A DNA stretch of 64,000 nucleotides. Origin: Magicicada septendecula. Taxonomy: Eukaryota; Arthropoda; Insecta; Hemiptera; Cicadidae. How positions within the stretch are numbered: position 1 is the stretch's first letter; the number at the start of each line of letters is the position of its first letter. The stretch spans positions 386,600,282 through 386,664,281 of the forward strand of contig CM068372.1 in assembly GCA_034769895.1 (NCBI GenBank), read 5' to 3'. The position numbers and the translations under genes were made by a program. This document shows, piece after piece, positions 62,871 through 64,000 of this stretch. The notes below the pieces were generated by a model that saw nothing but the letters and a program-made list of their open reading frames with translations, did not search any database and was not told the origin of the DNA.

Positions 62871-63491
62871 TCAAAACTGGTCAACTTCCCGTCTGAATCG
62901 TGTATTCATACGCCGGGTGAGTGGTGTAGTGCGTGACAGAAATGGTCTAGAACAATCGACCACAACCTCGAAAGCACGTTTGAAGAGATCGAGAAACCCC
63001 TCATAACCTCCATTTAACTTAAATACCTCTATCATTCTATCTGTCTCAACATATTTCTCATCATTACACCGGTCACAACACCTCTGACCTACTTCATCCC
63101 ACGCAAAGGGCACCACAAACTTACTACTCTTCTTGGCTCTTCCAAGAACACCACAACAAATTAAGGGACTATTTGAAGACACCTTGTCTTCCACATAACC
63201 TCTGGAGGAAACACTGTCCTCATAAAACACTTGCGAAAACTCTGTTTCACCATATACTTGGGGAAAATCTGCCCTTTGCCCACCTAACCTTTTATCACCT
63301 TTTCTCTCAATTTCATCAACACTCGCTAACACTTCGTTATTAATTATATCACTGTTATCACTCTTTATTTTGCTATCACTTGTTAACTCATTATTAGAAT
63401 CATCATTATTACTCACATTGTCTACCGTCACCTGTTTTGCATTTAAACTAATTACCATTACGTAATCCTGCCGCTCACAGAATGCGTGCAA
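62871..63491 (-). CDS. 206-aa open frame beside an LTR; possible retroelement gene
   Basis: Open frame on the minus strand, second longest of biased-free composition in the window. Residues 15-85 are Asn/Asp/Ser-rich. Residues about 105-206 look folded: CCGVLGRAKKSSKFVVPFAW, DEVGQRCCDRCNDEKYVETD, GGYEGFLDLFKRAFEVVVDC, ending arginine-rich. I do not recognise it. It begins about 280 bp inside the inner edge of a minus-strand LTR (63,769), where the first gene of an LTR element would lie, and ends against a LINE fragment. It may be the leader gene of a truncated family-1 element, or an unrelated host exon. Confidence 0.4.
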   Translation of the reverse strand: MHAFCERQDYVMVISLNAKQVTVDNVSNNDDSNNELTSDSKIKSDNSDIINNEVLASVDEIERKGDKRLGGQRADFPQVYGETEFSQVFYEDSVSSRGYVEDKVSSNSPLICCGVLGRAKKSSKFVVPFAWDEVGQRCCDRCNDEKYVETDRMIEVFKLNGGYEGFLDLFKRAFEVVVDCSRPFLSRTTPLTRRMNTRFRREVDQF

Positions 63492-63768
63492 AGAATCACG
63501 TTGTCACACGTGTCGTCTGTAGCTTCAACGTAGTAGTATATTTGTAAATAGAGGTAGGTAGACGCTTCAGCCGCTGTTGAAAACTTGGAAACCTGCAAAC
63601 ACTTTTAAAACAACAACGGATGCAATAGGACCATACTCAATGATTGGTTAAAATTTTATCGGTTAAGTCTTCTATTCAGACTACTTCTATCTTAATATTT
63701 TTGCTTGACGTTTCGATCCCTAACATCTGTGACCGTCCTGTGAAGCAAGAGAACATAAAACAACGCAC

Positions 63769-64000
63769 TGTTAAGACGGTCTCATTGATCCGCGTATGGT
63801 ACAGTGGAAAACAGACACCAATGCAAAACAGTACAAAATACAGACACCAATGAAGTCACTAATCACCCGCTTTAATTAATCACAAATTACAGTTCGTAAT
63901 CAACAAGTTATTCAACAAGATTATACTCGCACGATAATTCAAGATACATTTGTACGCACGCAATAATAATGTCAACTATTAGAATTCCACAATAATTGAT
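63769..64000 (-). mobile_element. LTR, gypsy-like family 1, minus strand, cut by window end
   Basis: Reads TGTTAAGACGGTCTCATTGA, CAATGAAGTCACTAATCACC, CAACAAGTTATTCAACAAGA and CGCACGCAATAATAATGTCA, the complement of the 3' half of the family-1 LTR. Its inner edge at 63,769 faces the 206-codon frame, so it could be a 5' LTR. It continues beyond the window. Confidence 0.7.

Overview
This is AT-rich eukaryotic nuclear DNA, almost certainly from a large-genome insect. The evidence is the mix of decayed mobile elements: Penelope-like, several LINE families, Ty3/gypsy-like LTR elements, Tc1/mariner, hAT, P-superfamily and Helitron-like. A short CCTAA (insect telomere-type) run and long simple-sequence arrays fit this. 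I cannot name the species. No complete host gene is visible. The best host-gene hint is a possible terminal exon at 12,489-12,557, at the end of a 1.26 kb CpG-poor stretch.

Layout. 0-8 kb: end of a Penelope-like element, several LINE 3' ends, one LTR fragment, a foldback Penelope-like repeat. 7.8-8.75 kb: a mariner relic with two opposed 5' ends. 9.7-13 kb: a 0.4 kb repeat (second copy at 16.5 kb), pyrimidine-rich tracts, the CpG-poor stretch, and a heat-shock-element plus TATA cluster. 14-26 kb: an old LTR ending in (AT)n, LINE tails on both strands, LTR fragments, and a Helitron-like end. 26.56-30.94 kb: a full-length but decayed P-superfamily transposon with 31-bp inverted ends and a 7-bp target duplication. 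31-46 kb: LINE fragments, an LTR, a hAT relic, a non-autonomous hAT with an exact 8-bp target duplication, mariner and Tc1 relics, Penelope-like pieces. 46.98-53.42 kb: a young LTR retrotransposon with two nearly identical 1.9 kb LTRs and one 610-codon open frame carrying a retropepsin motif. 54-64 kb: a 0.59 kb tandem duplication, a second hAT copy, a mariner relic, a Penelope-like palindrome, LINE tails, a compound trinucleotide array, a solo LTR, and an LTR with an adjoining 206-codon frame at the right edge.

How the parts relate. The window is a layered transposon graveyard. The LINE pieces are almost all 3' ends, as expected from 5'-truncated insertion. Three LTR copies of one lineage (14-15.5, 45.9-46.9 and 47-53.4 kb) all abut (AT)n tracts. 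Five Penelope-like pieces share a CTGANGA-hairpin-GAAA-like core resembling part of a hammerhead ribozyme. Assignments rest on motifs read by eye; no database search was run.
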